Part shown: positions 1 to 9,610 of the stretch, piece after piece
Numbering within the stretch: position 1 is the stretch's first letter
How the letters are laid out: each line of letters opens with the position of its first letter
From: Alishewanella longhuensis
Lineage (GTDB): Bacteria; Pseudomonadota; Gammaproteobacteria; Enterobacterales; Alteromonadaceae
DNA: 64,000 nt
Assembly (NCBI RefSeq): GCF_014653435.1
Contig: NZ_BNAO01000002.1
Coordinates: forward strand, 222,672-286,671
Reading direction: 5' to 3'
Made by a program: the position numbers and the translations under genes
Notes under the pieces: model-generated
Databases searched by the model: none
The model's input: the letters and a program-made list of their open reading frames with translations, nothing else
Told to the model about the DNA's origin: nothing

Positions 1-1
1 G

Positions 2-1105
2 ACAGTAGCGTTGCTTACCAGTGTGGGCCCAGCGTACCGGCAGTTCTTAGGTTACTTAGAACAACTGGAGCAACAAGCAGATACCGTTGATGGCGTTTGG
101 CGTTTTCAGGATGGCGATGCGTTTTATCAACACCGTTTAACCCGGATGACCACAACCGACATGACGGCCAGCCAGATCCATCAGTTGGGACTGGATGAAG
201 TAGCGCGTATTCACACTGAGATGCAAGCCATCATGCAGCAAGTCAGTTTTGAGGGCACGCTACAAGAATTCTTTGTATTTATGCGCGAAACACCACAATT
301 CTACTATCCCGACACTGCTGAGGGACGAGCTGAGTATTTAACAGCAGCCACTGCTATTATTGATCATATGCGTACCCGGTTGGATGAGCTATTTTTAGTG
401 AAACCTAAAGCCGACATGATAGTGCAGGCCGTCGAACCATTTCGCGAGCAAAGTGCCGGTAAAGCTTTTTACCAGCGGCCCTCCATGGACGGCAGTCGTC
501 CAGGCGTGTATTACGCTAATCTATACCGAATGAGTGATATGCCAAAGTATCAGATGGAAGCTCTGGCTTACCATGAAGGGATCCCAGGCCATCATATGCA
601 ATTGGCTATTGCACAGGAGTTAGAAGGTATTCCTAAGTTTCGCCGTTTTGGCGGTGCAACAGCCTATATTGAAGGTTGGGGTTTATACTCAGAACTATTG
701 CCCAAAGAAATTGGCTTATATGAGGATCCCTACTCCAATTTTGGCCGGCTGGCTATGGAACTATGGCGTGCCGCCCGCTTAGTCGTTGATAGTGGTTTAC
801 ATGCCAAAAAATGGTCTCGTGAACAAGCCATCCAGTATTTGCTCGACAACACCCCTAATCCGGCTGGAGATGCGAGCAAAGCGATAGAGCGCTATATTGT
901 GATGCCTGGTCAGGCAACCGCTTACACTGTGGGTATGATTAAAATATTGGAGTTACGCCAGCGAGCAAAGACAGCTTTAGGTGATAACTTTGATATTCGC
1001 GAGTTTCATCAGGTGGTATTGCAAAATGGCGCTGTACCGCTGGATATATTAGAGCAACTGGTCACCGCCTATATCAACGAGCGACAGCCGCAAGACGCGT
1101 CCTAA
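2..1105 (+). CDS. DUF885 family metallopeptidase-like protein (C-terminal part, truncated by window edge)
   Basis: The reading frame is open to the window edge, so this is the C-terminal part of a longer protein; DUF885 proteins are usually near 550-600 residues. The motif HEGIPGHH lies in the middle of the visible part, followed by a conserved AYIEGWGLYSE block; both are typical of the DUF885 family, thought to be zinc-dependent carboxypeptidase-like enzymes. The signal peptide expected at the N-terminus is outside the window. A strong hairpin terminator follows the stop codon. Family assignment is firm; substrate unknown. Confidence 0.85.
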   Translation, partial: TVALLTSVGPAYRQFLGYLEQLEQQADTVDGVWRFQDGDAFYQHRLTRMTTTDMTASQIHQLGLDEVARIHTEMQAIMQQVSFEGTLQEFFVFMRETPQFYYPDTAEGRAEYLTAATAIIDHMRTRLDELFLVKPKADMIVQAVEPFREQSAGKAFYQRPSMDGSRPGVYYANLYRMSDMPKYQMEALAYHEGIPGHHMQLAIAQELEGIPKFRRFGGATAYIEGWGLYSELLPKEIGLYEDPYSNFGRLAMELWRAARLVVDSGLHAKKWSREQAIQYLLDNTPNPAGDASKAIERYIVMPGQATAYTVGMIKILELRQRAKTALGDNFDIREFHQVVLQNGAVPLDILEQLVTAYINERQPQDAS

Positions 1106-1115
1106 CCGCTGACAC

Positions 1116-1151
1116 GGCCAATCAATCACAATAACGCGATTGGCCTTTTTT
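1116..1151 (+). terminator. Intrinsic terminator after DUF885 gene
   Basis: An 8-bp stem (GGCCAATC / GATTGGCC) with a 14-base loop is followed by six T residues. It sits 11 bp after the DUF885 stop and separates that gene from corA. Confidence 0.8.
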
Positions 1152-1238
1152 AGCAGATCCCAAAAGTTGCAATTCGCATCACTGTAACTTCTTGGCACGC
1201 TGGAAAAGGCCAGGGTAATCTTTACCAATAGGTGCCGC

Positions 1239-2201
1239 ATGATTTACATCCATTACTTTGATCCTGAGTTAACCACATGGCAACAACGTCAAGTCACGCA
1301 GTTAACTAACGAGTTACGTCTTAGTGCCCCTCTCTGGTTGGATCTATCAGAAGCGAGCAGTGACGAAGAACAGCAGGTAATGCAAATGTTAGCCATAGCG
1401 CCGACTATCGCAGAAGACTTCACCCGGCAACGTCATCCGCCAAAATTTGAAGCTCAGGCAGATTTCTCATTACTTATTTTACGAGGCTATGCTGATGCCG
1501 ATTTTACTGAATTTACCCGCAGCGCTCAGGTAAACCTGTTATTTTCACGCGATATTCTTATCAGCAAAGTACTATGTCATGAGCCACAGCTTGCTGTGTT
1601 ATTAAAGCCTCAACTCAGTACTGGTATCAATAACACAGTGTTAGAATGGGTAAAGCAGCTTACCTTAACGGTTTCAGGCAGTTACCTTGGGAAATTACTC
1701 AGTTTTGAAGACGAACTCAGTGAGCTGGAGGACCATATGCTGCGCAATGGCGATGACGAGTTAATGGCTTCGATGATGCGTTATCGCTCGGTATTACGAA
1801 AGGTAAATAGAAACCTGGCTTACCAAAAAGATATTTTTGCTGATGCGATGTATGAAGTACAGCACCCTCTATCGGGTCATTTCACTAACACTGACTTACG
1901 TGACTTTTATGAAAAATTTGAGCGCCTGCACTCAATGACTGATATGTACTATGATCAACTTAGTGATCTGGTGCATGGTTATATGTCTACCACGTCACAT
2001 CAAATTAATGAGCGGATGAAAGTACTGACCATGGTCAGTACTATTTTTATTCCACTCACCTTCTTAGCTGGTGTTTATGGTATGAATTTTCATAATATGC
2101 CAGAGCTGAGTTTTGCTAATGGGTATTTTATTACCTTGGTGATTATGCTGTTTATCGGTTTAGGCAGTTTGGCTTGGTTTAAATTTAAGAATTGGTGGTA
2201 A
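1239..2201 (+). CDS. corA: CorA family divalent metal ion transporter
   Basis: A 320-residue protein with a large soluble N-terminal domain, a long helical stalk (about 130-260) and two C-terminal membrane helices. The signature GMN motif is at residues 281-283 in the context VYGMNFHNMPEL, which forms the pore entrance of CorA-type Mg2+ channels, and the tail is basic and aromatic, as usual. The start is an ATG with only a weak ribosome site. It lies 12 bp upstream of mgtE on the same strand and probably shares its transcript. Mg2+ is the most likely substrate; some relatives (ZntB) move Zn2+ instead. Confidence 0.88.
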   Translation: MIYIHYFDPELTTWQQRQVTQLTNELRLSAPLWLDLSEASSDEEQQVMQMLAIAPTIAEDFTRQRHPPKFEAQADFSLLILRGYADADFTEFTRSAQVNLLFSRDILISKVLCHEPQLAVLLKPQLSTGINNTVLEWVKQLTLTVSGSYLGKLLSFEDELSELEDHMLRNGDDELMASMMRYRSVLRKVNRNLAYQKDIFADAMYEVQHPLSGHFTNTDLRDFYEKFERLHSMTDMYYDQLSDLVHGYMSTTSHQINERMKVLTMVSTIFIPLTFLAGVYGMNFHNMPELSFANGYFITLVIMLFIGLGSLAWFKFKNWW

Positions 2202-2213
2202 CAAGGACGCATT

Positions 2214-3563
2214 ATGGTTGAAAACCAACATCTTGATCTGGAAGAAATTGTTCGTGATAGCTTTGATGAAGACGAACTTAACCAGCTATTAACCCGTTTA
2301 ACGGAGCTGGAGCCTGCCGAATTAGCACTGGCTTTAGAGTCTATGCCGCTGGAACAGCGTCTAAATTGCTGGTTGGGGTTAGCACCTGAGGATCAGATTG
2401 AGGCGCTCACCCATATGCGGGTGGATGCACGAGAAAATATTTTTAAACAGCTCGACGATATCCAGTTAAAAACATTGGTTGAAGAAATGGAGGTCGACGC
2501 TTTACTGGAGCTGTTAGATGAACTGCCGCAGCGTTTATATGATTATGCCTGCTCGCGACTGGACGCCAGCCAGCGCCGCTGGCTGGAAACCGCATTAACC
2601 TATGATGAAGATCAATGTGGGCGCTATGCTGATCATGATCTCCTTATTCTAAACAAGAATGCCAGAGTAAGGGATGCGATTCGCCTGTTTCAAACGATCC
2701 CTGATGACGCCGAATATCAGGATACCTTATTTGTTATTGATCGTACCGGCCGCTATGCCGGCCAAATTCAGGCCAGTAGTTTACTCGGACGAGCCAGTCA
2801 TTTACCCATTGAGGGATTTATCGACGAAGACTCTCCAGTTGTTGATGGTCAGCTCGATCTAGACCAGGGGTCAGAAATCGTTGCTCGTTCTGGCTACACC
2901 GCGCTGGCGGTAGTGGATGCGGACGGTAAACTACTGGGCCGGCTTTCTATTGGTGAAGCGCTGGAAAATGTGCGCCGGAGCCTGGAAAGCCAGTTTATGC
3001 ATACCGCAGGTTTAGATGAAGAAGAAGATTTGTTCGCACCTGTGCTAATTAGTGCCAAGCGACGTGCAGTCTGGCTGGGTATTAACTTATTAACAGCTTT
3101 TCTAGCCGCCTGGACAATTGGTTTATTTGAAGCCACCTTACAGCAAGTTGTCGCTTTAGCGGTGCTGATGCCGATTGTCGCGAGTATGGGTGGGATTGCT
3201 GGGAGCCAAACACTTACGCTAATGATCAGGGGCTTAGCGTTAGAACAGATCACCGAGCAAACCTATATGACGCTGTTACGCAAAGAAATGGGGGTTGCAG
3301 CTATTAATGGTGTGCTTTGGTCAGTCGTTATTGCCGTCATCACTTACCTCTGGTTCGGAGACTGGTTGATTGGTGGCATTATTGGTTTAGCGATTGTTAT
3401 TAATATTATTATTGCCGCAGTCTCTGGTGTTTATATTCCACGTTGGTTGGATAAGTTAAATATAGACCCAGCCTTGTCTGGCTCGGTGATCTTAACTACA
3501 GTAACTGATGTTGTTGGTTTTTTTGCATTCCTGGGGCTCGGTTCACTCTTTTTACTGGCATAA
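2214..3563 (+). CDS. mgtE: Magnesium transporter MgtE
   Basis: A 449-residue protein with the normal MgtE layout: an acidic N-terminal superhelical domain (about 1-130), a pair of CBS domains (about 135-255), a connecting helix and five membrane helices (about 280-449). The membrane part contains the MGGIAGSQT motif and a conserved TDVVGFF segment near the C-terminus, where MgtE channels carry the pore aspartate. In this family the cytosolic domains sense intracellular Mg2+ and close the channel. It directly follows corA, giving two unrelated Mg2+ transporters in tandem. Confidence 0.92.
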   Translation: MVENQHLDLEEIVRDSFDEDELNQLLTRLTELEPAELALALESMPLEQRLNCWLGLAPEDQIEALTHMRVDARENIFKQLDDIQLKTLVEEMEVDALLELLDELPQRLYDYACSRLDASQRRWLETALTYDEDQCGRYADHDLLILNKNARVRDAIRLFQTIPDDAEYQDTLFVIDRTGRYAGQIQASSLLGRASHLPIEGFIDEDSPVVDGQLDLDQGSEIVARSGYTALAVVDADGKLLGRLSIGEALENVRRSLESQFMHTAGLDEEEDLFAPVLISAKRRAVWLGINLLTAFLAAWTIGLFEATLQQVVALAVLMPIVASMGGIAGSQTLTLMIRGLALEQITEQTYMTLLRKEMGVAAINGVLWSVVIAVITYLWFGDWLIGGIIGLAIVINIIIAAVSGVYIPRWLDKLNIDPALSGSVILTTVTDVVGFFAFLGLGSLFLLA

Positions 3564-3654
3564 TAGAATAATATCAGGTGGCTATTAATCCTTAGCTACC
3601 CACCTCTCAATCTGTTTTGTCTGACGTTTAATTTTACAGCAGACCGGAGCCCTT

Positions 3655-4572
3655 ATGAAAGTAGCGATACTGTCGCGTAACGCCGAGCTTTATTCCACAA
3701 AACGTCTGGTTGATGCAGCAACCACTGCAGGTCATGAAGTCAGAGTCATCGATCCTTTGATGTGTTATATGAATATCAACCGCATTAGCTCCTCGATTCA
3801 TTACAAAGGCGAAGTGCTAGAAGGTTTTGATGCAGTTATTCCCCGTATCGGCGCTTCTATCACCTTTTATGGCACAGCCGTATTACGGCAATTTGAAATG
3901 ATGGGGGTATATTCTTTAAATGAATCCGTTGCCATCGGCCGTGCCCGTGACAAATTACGCTCGCTGCAGTTGTTGGCCCGTCAGGGCATTGGTTTGCCAG
4001 TTACCGGTTTTGCTGATAAACCCGGTGATATCCCAGATTTAATAGAAATGGTTGGCGGCGCCCCGCTAGTGATTAAGTTACTGGAAGGCACTCAGGGTAT
4101 CGGAGTAGTGTTAGCGGAAACCCGCACCGCTGCTGAGAGCGTGATAGACGCCTTTATGGGCTTAAATGCACATATTCTGGTGCAAGAGTATATCCGTGAA
4201 GCCAATGGTGCGGATATTCGTTGCTTTGTAGTGGGTGACAAAGTCATTGCCGCCATGAAACGCCAGGCCAAGGCCGGAGAATTTCGCTCTAATTTACATC
4301 GCGGCGGTACCGCCAGCAAGGTTACCTTAACACCAGAAGAAAGGCGCACCGCTATCGCTGCTGCCAAAACCATGGGGTTAGATGTTGCAGGTGTAGACTT
4401 ACTGCGCTCTAACCATGGCCCTGTTGTTATGGAAGTAAACAGCTCTCCCGGTCTGGAAGGAATTGAAAACGCTACCGGTAAAGACGTAGCTGGCCAGATT
4501 ATCGCTCATCTGGAAAAACAAGTGACCAGCTATAAAAATAAACGCCAGATTAAAACTAAGGGGACAGGCTAA
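3655..4572 (+). CDS. rimK: Ribosomal protein S6--L-glutamate ligase RimK
   Basis: A 305-residue ATP-grasp ligase closely matching RimK, which adds glutamate residues to the C-terminus of ribosomal protein S6. Visible landmarks are the N-terminal MKVAILSRN block, the ATP-binding loop [10 protein letters not shown] (about 143-152) and the metal/ATP site [17 protein letters not shown] (about 257-273). It starts at an ATG preceded by CGGAG. The stop codon overlaps the start of the next gene by one base (TAATG), so the two are translationally coupled. In Pseudomonas RimK links c-di-GMP to ribosome modification; nothing here proves that link. Confidence 0.93.
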   Translation: MKVAILSRNAELYSTKRLVDAATTAGHEVRVIDPLMCYMNINRISSSIHYKGEVLEGFDAVIPRIGASITFYGTAVLRQFEMMGVYSLNESVAIGRARDKLRSLQLLARQGIGLPVTGFADKPGDIPDLIEMVGGAPLVIKLLEGTQGIGVVLAETRTAAESVIDAFMGLNAHILVQEYIREANGADIRCFVVGDKVIAAMKRQAKAGEFRSNLHRGGTASKVTLTPEERRTAIAAAKTMGLDVAGVDLLRSNHGPVVMEVNSSPGLEGIENATGKDVAGQIIAHLEKQVTSYKNKRQIKTKGTG

Positions 4573-5636
4573 TGATTCGCCTAAACAGCCAACAGCGGTT
4601 ACCCTTCCGGCTGGGTGACAGTGAGATCCCGGCAGGCAGTCGTACCGTAGTGGATATTCCCTTCGGTAAGCTCTATACACACACCGAGCTGAATATCGGT
4701 GCTCACGTGGTACATGGCCGTCAGGACGGGCCAGTATTATTGATCACAGCCGCTTTGCACGGTGATGAAATAAATGGCGTAGAAATTTGTCGACGCTTGC
4801 TAAAAGTGCCGCGTCTAAACCGCTTACGCGGCACCCTAATAGTAGTGCCGATAGTTAATACTTATGGTTTTGTACAACAATCACGCTATTTACCTGATCG
4901 CCGTGACTTAAACCGCAGTTTCCCTGGCAGCGAGAAAGGCTCGCTAGGCAGCCGCATGGCATATCAGTTTACTAATAGCATTTTAACTAAATGCACTCAT
5001 GCCATTGATTTACACACTGGTGCTATCCACCGCGCTAATCTGCCGCAAGTTCGGGCCAGCGCCAAAGATAAAGTCGCACTGCGTATGGCAGAGATCTTTA
5101 ATGCCCCTATTATTATTAAAGCTGCCAGTCGTGACGGTACCATGCGAGGTACTGCCAATAATTTGGGGATCCCTATTTTGCTTTACGAAGCAGGCGAAGC
5201 ACTGCGCTTTGATGAGCAATCGATTAAAATCGGTGTACGGGGTATCGTCAATGTTATGCAGGATTTAGGTATGCTAAGCCATACCAAACGTGGTGTGAAA
5301 ACCCGCTCGTTATTTTCGAAGAAAAGCAGCTGGGTGCGGGCTGAGCACGATGGTATAGCACGATATTATGTCAGTTTAGGGCAGACTGTGCAGCAGGGCG
5401 ATTTGTTAGCCCATATTTATTCACCTTACTCCGATTTTGAAGTAGCGATTACTGCAACTCTGGCTGGGGTAGTAATTGGTCGTAACAATCTGCCCTTAGT
5501 GAACGAAGGCGAGGCACTATTTCATATTGCCGAAGTCAGTTCACTTGAAGAGGCAGAAAAAACCTTAGATGCCATCAGCGATGAGGTAGACAATGCGATG
5601 CCAACATCGCTAACCGACGAGTATGGCGTAGTCTAA
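4572..5636 (+). CDS. Succinylglutamate desuccinylase/aspartoacylase family zinc hydrolase
   Basis: A 354-residue member of the M14-like AstE/ASPA family. The zinc ligands are visible as HGDE (H63, E66) and DLHTG (H148); the substrate-binding DRRDLNRSFPG lies at 109-119, and the probable catalytic glutamate is E206 in YEAGEAL. Residues about 265-345 form a C-terminal beta domain. It is coupled to rimK by a one-base overlap, as in several other gammaproteobacteria. Family members hydrolyse N-acyl amino acids or C-terminal residues. A role in trimming glutamate tails made by RimK is my inference only. Confidence 0.85.
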   Translation: MIRLNSQQRLPFRLGDSEIPAGSRTVVDIPFGKLYTHTELNIGAHVVHGRQDGPVLLITAALHGDEINGVEICRRLLKVPRLNRLRGTLIVVPIVNTYGFVQQSRYLPDRRDLNRSFPGSEKGSLGSRMAYQFTNSILTKCTHAIDLHTGAIHRANLPQVRASAKDKVALRMAEIFNAPIIIKAASRDGTMRGTANNLGIPILLYEAGEALRFDEQSIKIGVRGIVNVMQDLGMLSHTKRGVKTRSLFSKKSSWVRAEHDGIARYYVSLGQTVQQGDLLAHIYSPYSDFEVAITATLAGVVIGRNNLPLVNEGEALFHIAEVSSLEEAEKTLDAISDEVDNAMPTSLTDEYGVV

Positions 5637-5668
5637 GGTGTATTTGGCGTGGTGCTACCTGCTACCGC

Positions 5669-6472
5669 TTAATTGCTTGCAGGTTTATCGACTACCACAT
5701 CAAACTCAGCTAACAAAGGGATCCGCTGTTGTAACTTGCTCTCAATGTGATCAAGTTCACGCATACGTTGGCAAAATAACGCCGATTTAGCCTCCAACTC
5801 GACAATTTTTTCGTCCATACCTAAGGTGATCTTTTCCATCAATTGATTGACCGATTGCCAATCCTGCGCTTCGGCCCGCTCAAAATTGCTGTCTGACTGA
5901 CGTAAGGCATCGCGCAAGGCGCCCCATACAGCACCGACGGTATGACGCGCTAAGGTATTTAATTGCGGTTTTAATTCACGATTTAAAAAATTATCTAATT
6001 CGTTCAGGCTTTGTGGTGCCAGATAAAAATGATCGCCAGTACGGACAAAACGCGATAGAAACTGAAAAGTGGTTTCGCGGATCAAGGCACGCCATTCGGC
6101 TTGCTGTGATTTATTACCAACACCGGCTAACATAGCTTCAATACTAGAAAGCCCCACTTCCACGCCATCTACAGCCAAACTAACAATTTCCGGTACAAAC
6201 TTACGTAGTCCTTCTGAGTATAGCTGCAACAAACGCTGTTCTTCCTCGTCCAGCTCCAGCCATTCTCCTTTTACAAAAAGCTGCTGATTATGATTAATCT
6301 GCACGTAGGTACGATTATTTTGCATCACTCGAATATGCTCAGGCGAAATCAACACGCCATACCGAAATGCCATATTGCAATCAGCCTTCGCGGCTAGACT
6401 AAAAAGCAAAAAAATAATAACAAAAAGTACCGGCACTGCAGAAATCCGCTCAATAATTCTGGTTAATAGCAT
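5669..6472 (-). CDS. YggN-like DUF2884 family exported protein
   Basis: A protein of about 267 residues that begins with a signal peptide (basic MLLTRIIERI, then a hydrophobic core and a cleavage-like AAKA). The following DCNMAFRYGVLISPEHIRV block and the Q/E-rich C-terminal helical region resemble E. coli YggN (DUF2884), a periplasmic protein of unknown function. A GTG 24 bases upstream could add eight residues; neither start has a clear ribosome site, and I prefer the ATG because it gives a normal signal peptide. Confidence 0.75.
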   Translation of the reverse strand: MLLTRIIERISAVPVLFVIIFLLFSLAAKADCNMAFRYGVLISPEHIRVMQNNRTYVQINHNQQLFVKGEWLELDEEEQRLLQLYSEGLRKFVPEIVSLAVDGVEVGLSSIEAMLAGVGNKSQQAEWRALIRETTFQFLSRFVRTGDHFYLAPQSLNELDNFLNRELKPQLNTLARHTVGAVWGALRDALRQSDSNFERAEAQDWQSVNQLMEKITLGMDEKIVELEAKSALFCQRMRELDHIESKLQQRIPLLAEFDVVVDKPASN

Positions 6473-6548
6473 AGGAAAAAAAACAGAAAAACACACTGCC
6501 CGTTACCGCAAGTCCGCTTCTGCTGGTCGCATCAATCATGGTATCTGC

Positions 6549-8204
6549 CTAAAGCGGCAAAATAACCGGACGACCATCGGCAATTTTTACTACTGATGGT
6601 CCATACTCCCGTCGGCTACGCACAGATTCCTGAGCAAATTGTATTTCTACTGCCGAGAACAACTGCTGTGTCACTTTAACATCCAAAGTTTGCAATATCT
6701 GTTGGCGCTGAGATTCCAGCTCACGTAGCTCTGCTAAAAGCGCCATGCCAAGCTGACGCTGCTGTAAAAACTCCTGTTCGAACATCTGTAATTGGGGATC
6801 GGCAGGCTGTCCGGCAAGTAATTTTTTCTGACTGTCAATTTGCTCTTTCAGCTCGTCCATTAAGGCTTTCGCTTCAGCAACCTGAGTACGCAACAACGTT
6901 TGTTGCTCTAAAATAGGTAAAAGTAGTCGATTCAATTTGACAATGACGACACCACTAGAAGGCGATCCTAATTGCCCACAACTTAAGTTTTGTGCCAGCA
7001 GATAATGGCCACCTACCACTTTGCCATTTATTTTATCCGGTGTTCCTACCAATACCGAATGGGCATCTACGGCACAATGCATCAAGTACTTAGTTGCATG
7101 AACATGACCTTTACACTCAATAGCAGAATATTGGGCCATGTTACAGTAAACATCGCCTTGCGCTTTGATTCTTGTGCTGTACTCCTGCTCATTTCCTGCG
7201 ACGATTTGATGTCCAATAATAGCGCCGCCGATATTGATGTCCCCCCCCGCTTCAATTAATAGTCCTTCTACGACGCCTTTGATAAATACATTACCGCCAG
7301 CAATAACTTTCATTCCGGCAGTCACATTCCCGGTTACCACTACCGAACCTTTAAAGATAATATGTCCAGACGTAAGATCGACCTGAGCAACGGTAAATAC
7401 CTCATCAACAGTAGCGCCATTTTCAATAGCACGTGGTAAACCGTCTTGACTAGCAAGTAACAAATCATCATCGTCTACAGCAAGACCCACTCCAGTGCCC
7501 AGTTGCCATTCAATCCGAACGCCGGGTAGTGGCTCGGTTTTAACACCTGTTACGGTAAAACCAGGCTCCCCCGAAGTGGGAGGCAGACGGCGCATCAGCT
7601 TATCACCTTCAGATACCGCCGGAATAGCGCCAAAATCTCGTAGATCAGCTTTTGCATCAGAATCAACTAATGGCTGCTTGCGTCTGGAAACCATCTCAGG
7701 CAACAAGGGTTCAAAGCGGGAAGGTAAGCCATGCTTGACCTCCCGGCCAAAAGCAATATCAGCTTTTAATCGGGTTCCTGGCTCGACACGACTTGCTTCT
7801 TGCACCAAGCGAATAATATTGTCTTTATTAAAACCAAATATAATGCCAATATCTTGTGCCGCTTTGACAAGAGCATTAGCGGAGATGGGGGTTCCCCCCC
7901 AGGCGGCAGTAATAAATGCCACCGCTTTCATTTTATCTTCAGATATTTCAAAGGTAAGTTGAGCGGCACGTTTTTCAGCGATAGGATAGCGCAGTTCTTT
8001 GCTATTAGCGGCTAAAATTGCTCCTTTAACCTTTAGCTGCAGTTGCTGATACTCAGCCAAAAGATTATCAAGTTGCGCCTGAAAGAAAAAACAACGGCTG
8101 TAGCCTGCATCTTGTAAGCCTTGCTGCACCTGTTCTGCGGTCATTGCTTCAGCCGACACCGACACTGTTATAATTATAGTTTGGTCGTGTTCAGTAAATT
8201 GCAT
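6549..8204 (-). CDS. FapA family (DUF342) protein
   Basis: A 551-residue DUF342/FapA protein: an N-terminal alpha/beta region (about 1-170), a right-handed beta-helix of glycine-rich repeats (about 180-400, for example GGNVFIKGVVEG and EAGGDINIGG) and a C-terminal coiled coil (about 420-510). In Vibrio, FapA-like proteins affect placement or assembly of polar flagella. I start it at the ATG with GGTGAG seven bases upstream rather than at a GTG 12 bases earlier. The coding strand carries runs of eight and seven G. No flagellar genes are adjacent; the nearest motility genes are pomAB about 14 kb away. Confidence 0.82.
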   Translation of the reverse strand: MQFTEHDQTIIITVSVSAEAMTAEQVQQGLQDAGYSRCFFFQAQLDNLLAEYQQLQLKVKGAILAANSKELRYPIAEKRAAQLTFEISEDKMKAVAFITAAWGGTPISANALVKAAQDIGIIFGFNKDNIIRLVQEASRVEPGTRLKADIAFGREVKHGLPSRFEPLLPEMVSRRKQPLVDSDAKADLRDFGAIPAVSEGDKLMRRLPPTSGEPGFTVTGVKTEPLPGVRIEWQLGTGVGLAVDDDDLLLASQDGLPRAIENGATVDEVFTVAQVDLTSGHIIFKGSVVVTGNVTAGMKVIAGGNVFIKGVVEGLLIEAGGDINIGGAIIGHQIVAGNEQEYSTRIKAQGDVYCNMAQYSAIECKGHVHATKYLMHCAVDAHSVLVGTPDKINGKVVGGHYLLAQNLSCGQLGSPSSGVVIVKLNRLLLPILEQQTLLRTQVAEAKALMDELKEQIDSQKKLLAGQPADPQLQMFEQEFLQQRQLGMALLAELRELESQRQQILQTLDVKVTQQLFSAVEIQFAQESVRSRREYGPSVVKIADGRPVILPL

Positions 8205-8281
8205 ATAAAATCTCACCCACTACATCAAGTAAAAAAGGGTATATAGACCGATACTGAACCAAAAAAATAGCAGAAAGGCAA

Positions 8282-8307
8282 GCCCTGAATCACTTCAGGG
8301 CAAAAAA
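8282..8307. other. Inverted repeat without a terminator-type T tract
   Basis: A perfect 8-bp stem (GCCCTGAA / TTCAGGGC) with a four-base loop lies between the 111-residue gene and fapA. On the minus strand, which both neighbours use, the T run precedes the hairpin rather than following it, so it is not a classical intrinsic terminator. It may be an RNA processing or stability element. Confidence 0.35.
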
Positions 8308-8335
8308 AGTAACGCTTTAGTAAGTAAATCGCAGA

Positions 8336-8671
8336 TTAGATGTAATTATCTTGATGGACGCGAATAAACATATCTGAGTCTTGTTTGGTGTAATCGACTT
8401 TATATTCTTTATTATTCAACGCTTGAATAAACAGCAATGTCTTCGTTTCACCAAATACGTCGATGCTAGATACATCAACCAGCTCCATATAACGCTCTTT
8501 TGCTTCAGACCGACTAGCTGGTATTGCTTCATCAAACTTTTTAACGCCATGTCGCGTCACGATCAAAGGCGGATCATCATCATCGTTAATAACGATCAGA
8601 TCCAGTTTTTTGTTTTTATGAATTAATGTATTCCGGCCACTTACCAGAAAGGCTTTTTCATAATTATTCAT
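8336..8671 (-). CDS. Hypothetical protein, 111 residues
   Basis: I do not recognise this protein. It is soluble, has no signal peptide or membrane segment, and is rich in charged residues with an acidic NDDDDPP stretch near residue 35 followed by LIVTRHGVKKFDEA. The ATG start and placement between fapA and a DUF2982 gene on the same strand, without overlap, favour a real gene. The predicted pattern is alternating strands and helices, suggesting a small single domain. Confidence 0.6.
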   Translation of the reverse strand: MNNYEKAFLVSGRNTLIHKNKKLDLIVINDDDDPPLIVTRHGVKKFDEAIPASRSEAKERYMELVDVSSIDVFGETKTLLFIQALNNKEYKVDYTKQDSDMFIRVHQDNYI

Positions 8672-8728
8672 TACTGCCCTGCCACATGGTTAATTTGAGC
8701 ACATTATGATACACAGCATTAAAACTGT

Positions 8729-9391
8729 CTAGGTATCTAAGTGCAGTTGTGTTAAGCGCAACCTATTGATCTGTTGGCACCAGTCGTGTGCATCTGCAGT
8801 TTTAGTATTGATTGGCACTAATAACTCAAAACCGCATAGTTCTCCCAACCTTTGCATACGCTGCGCAAAAATAGCTTTTACGCCATCATACTGAAACTGC
8901 GCCGTTGCAAAACGGTCTTTCTCTTTCAGTAGCTCCGTTGCGCACTGACCTCCAGCACAACCTTGCTTAATTGCTTCAAAATAAAGTGGTCGCTGCTCCG
9001 TCATAATCCGAACAGCTAATCGCAGCGGTATATTTTGCAAGATAACGTCGAACTGAGTGATTTTAAAGCCAATAAAGGCCAGGTCTTGTCCTGCGAAATT
9101 TGGCACAGCGCTATAAGTAAAAGCATGCCATGGCAAAAGCCAACTGCCGGTTCGATGATGATAATGCACGCCATCATCATCGCAAACCAAGCTAAAGCGC
9201 GGTTCAGCTAACTTGGCCCAACCAATAAAAGCAGCCATAAAACAGCTTATATAGGCAATAGCCAGCAACCAGCCGAAAGTTTCTGCGAAAATAATGGTAT
9301 AAAGAAGTAATATAACCAACACCGCCAAGCTTGTTAGCAACAGACGCGCGCCACCACTACTGGCTGAGCCGGAGAAAGTTAATTTATTCAT
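8729..9391 (-). CDS. DUF2982 family membrane protein
   Basis: A 220-residue protein with two adjacent N-terminal membrane helices (about 17-62) and a cytosolic C-terminal domain. The LLPWHAFTYSAVP block and the C-terminal NRLRL tail fit DUF2982, found mainly in Alteromonadales. Function is unknown. It is divergent from the RND operon with about 220 bp between them. Confidence 0.6.
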   Translation of the reverse strand: MNKLTFSGSASSGGARLLLTSLAVLVILLLYTIIFAETFGWLLAIAYISCFMAAFIGWAKLAEPRFSLVCDDDGVHYHHRTGSWLLPWHAFTYSAVPNFAGQDLAFIGFKITQFDVILQNIPLRLAVRIMTEQRPLYFEAIKQGCAGGQCATELLKEKDRFATAQFQYDGVKAIFAQRMQRLGELCGFELLVPINTKTADAHDWCQQINRLRLTQLHLDT

Positions 9392-9610
9392 GCTACACTC
9401 TAACTATTTGATTATCAGCCTGGCTTTTGCCAAAGACTATACACCCAAGCACTGATATAGTTAAGGTTAGCATAGTTGTATTTGCTTACCTTTTTGTTTT
9501 TTGCTTCTTATACGACCAATCACCCGCTGATTGCGACAACAGGAAATCCGATCGCAGCATAATTCCATACAATACCTCAATTGCTTTTTTCTCTACCATT
9601 TGGAGTTCCC

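Noticed and set aside
7495-7962. 155-residue frame antisense to fapA
   Set aside because: Composition is serine- and proline-rich as expected for the reverse of a coding gene; no ribosome site or family signature.
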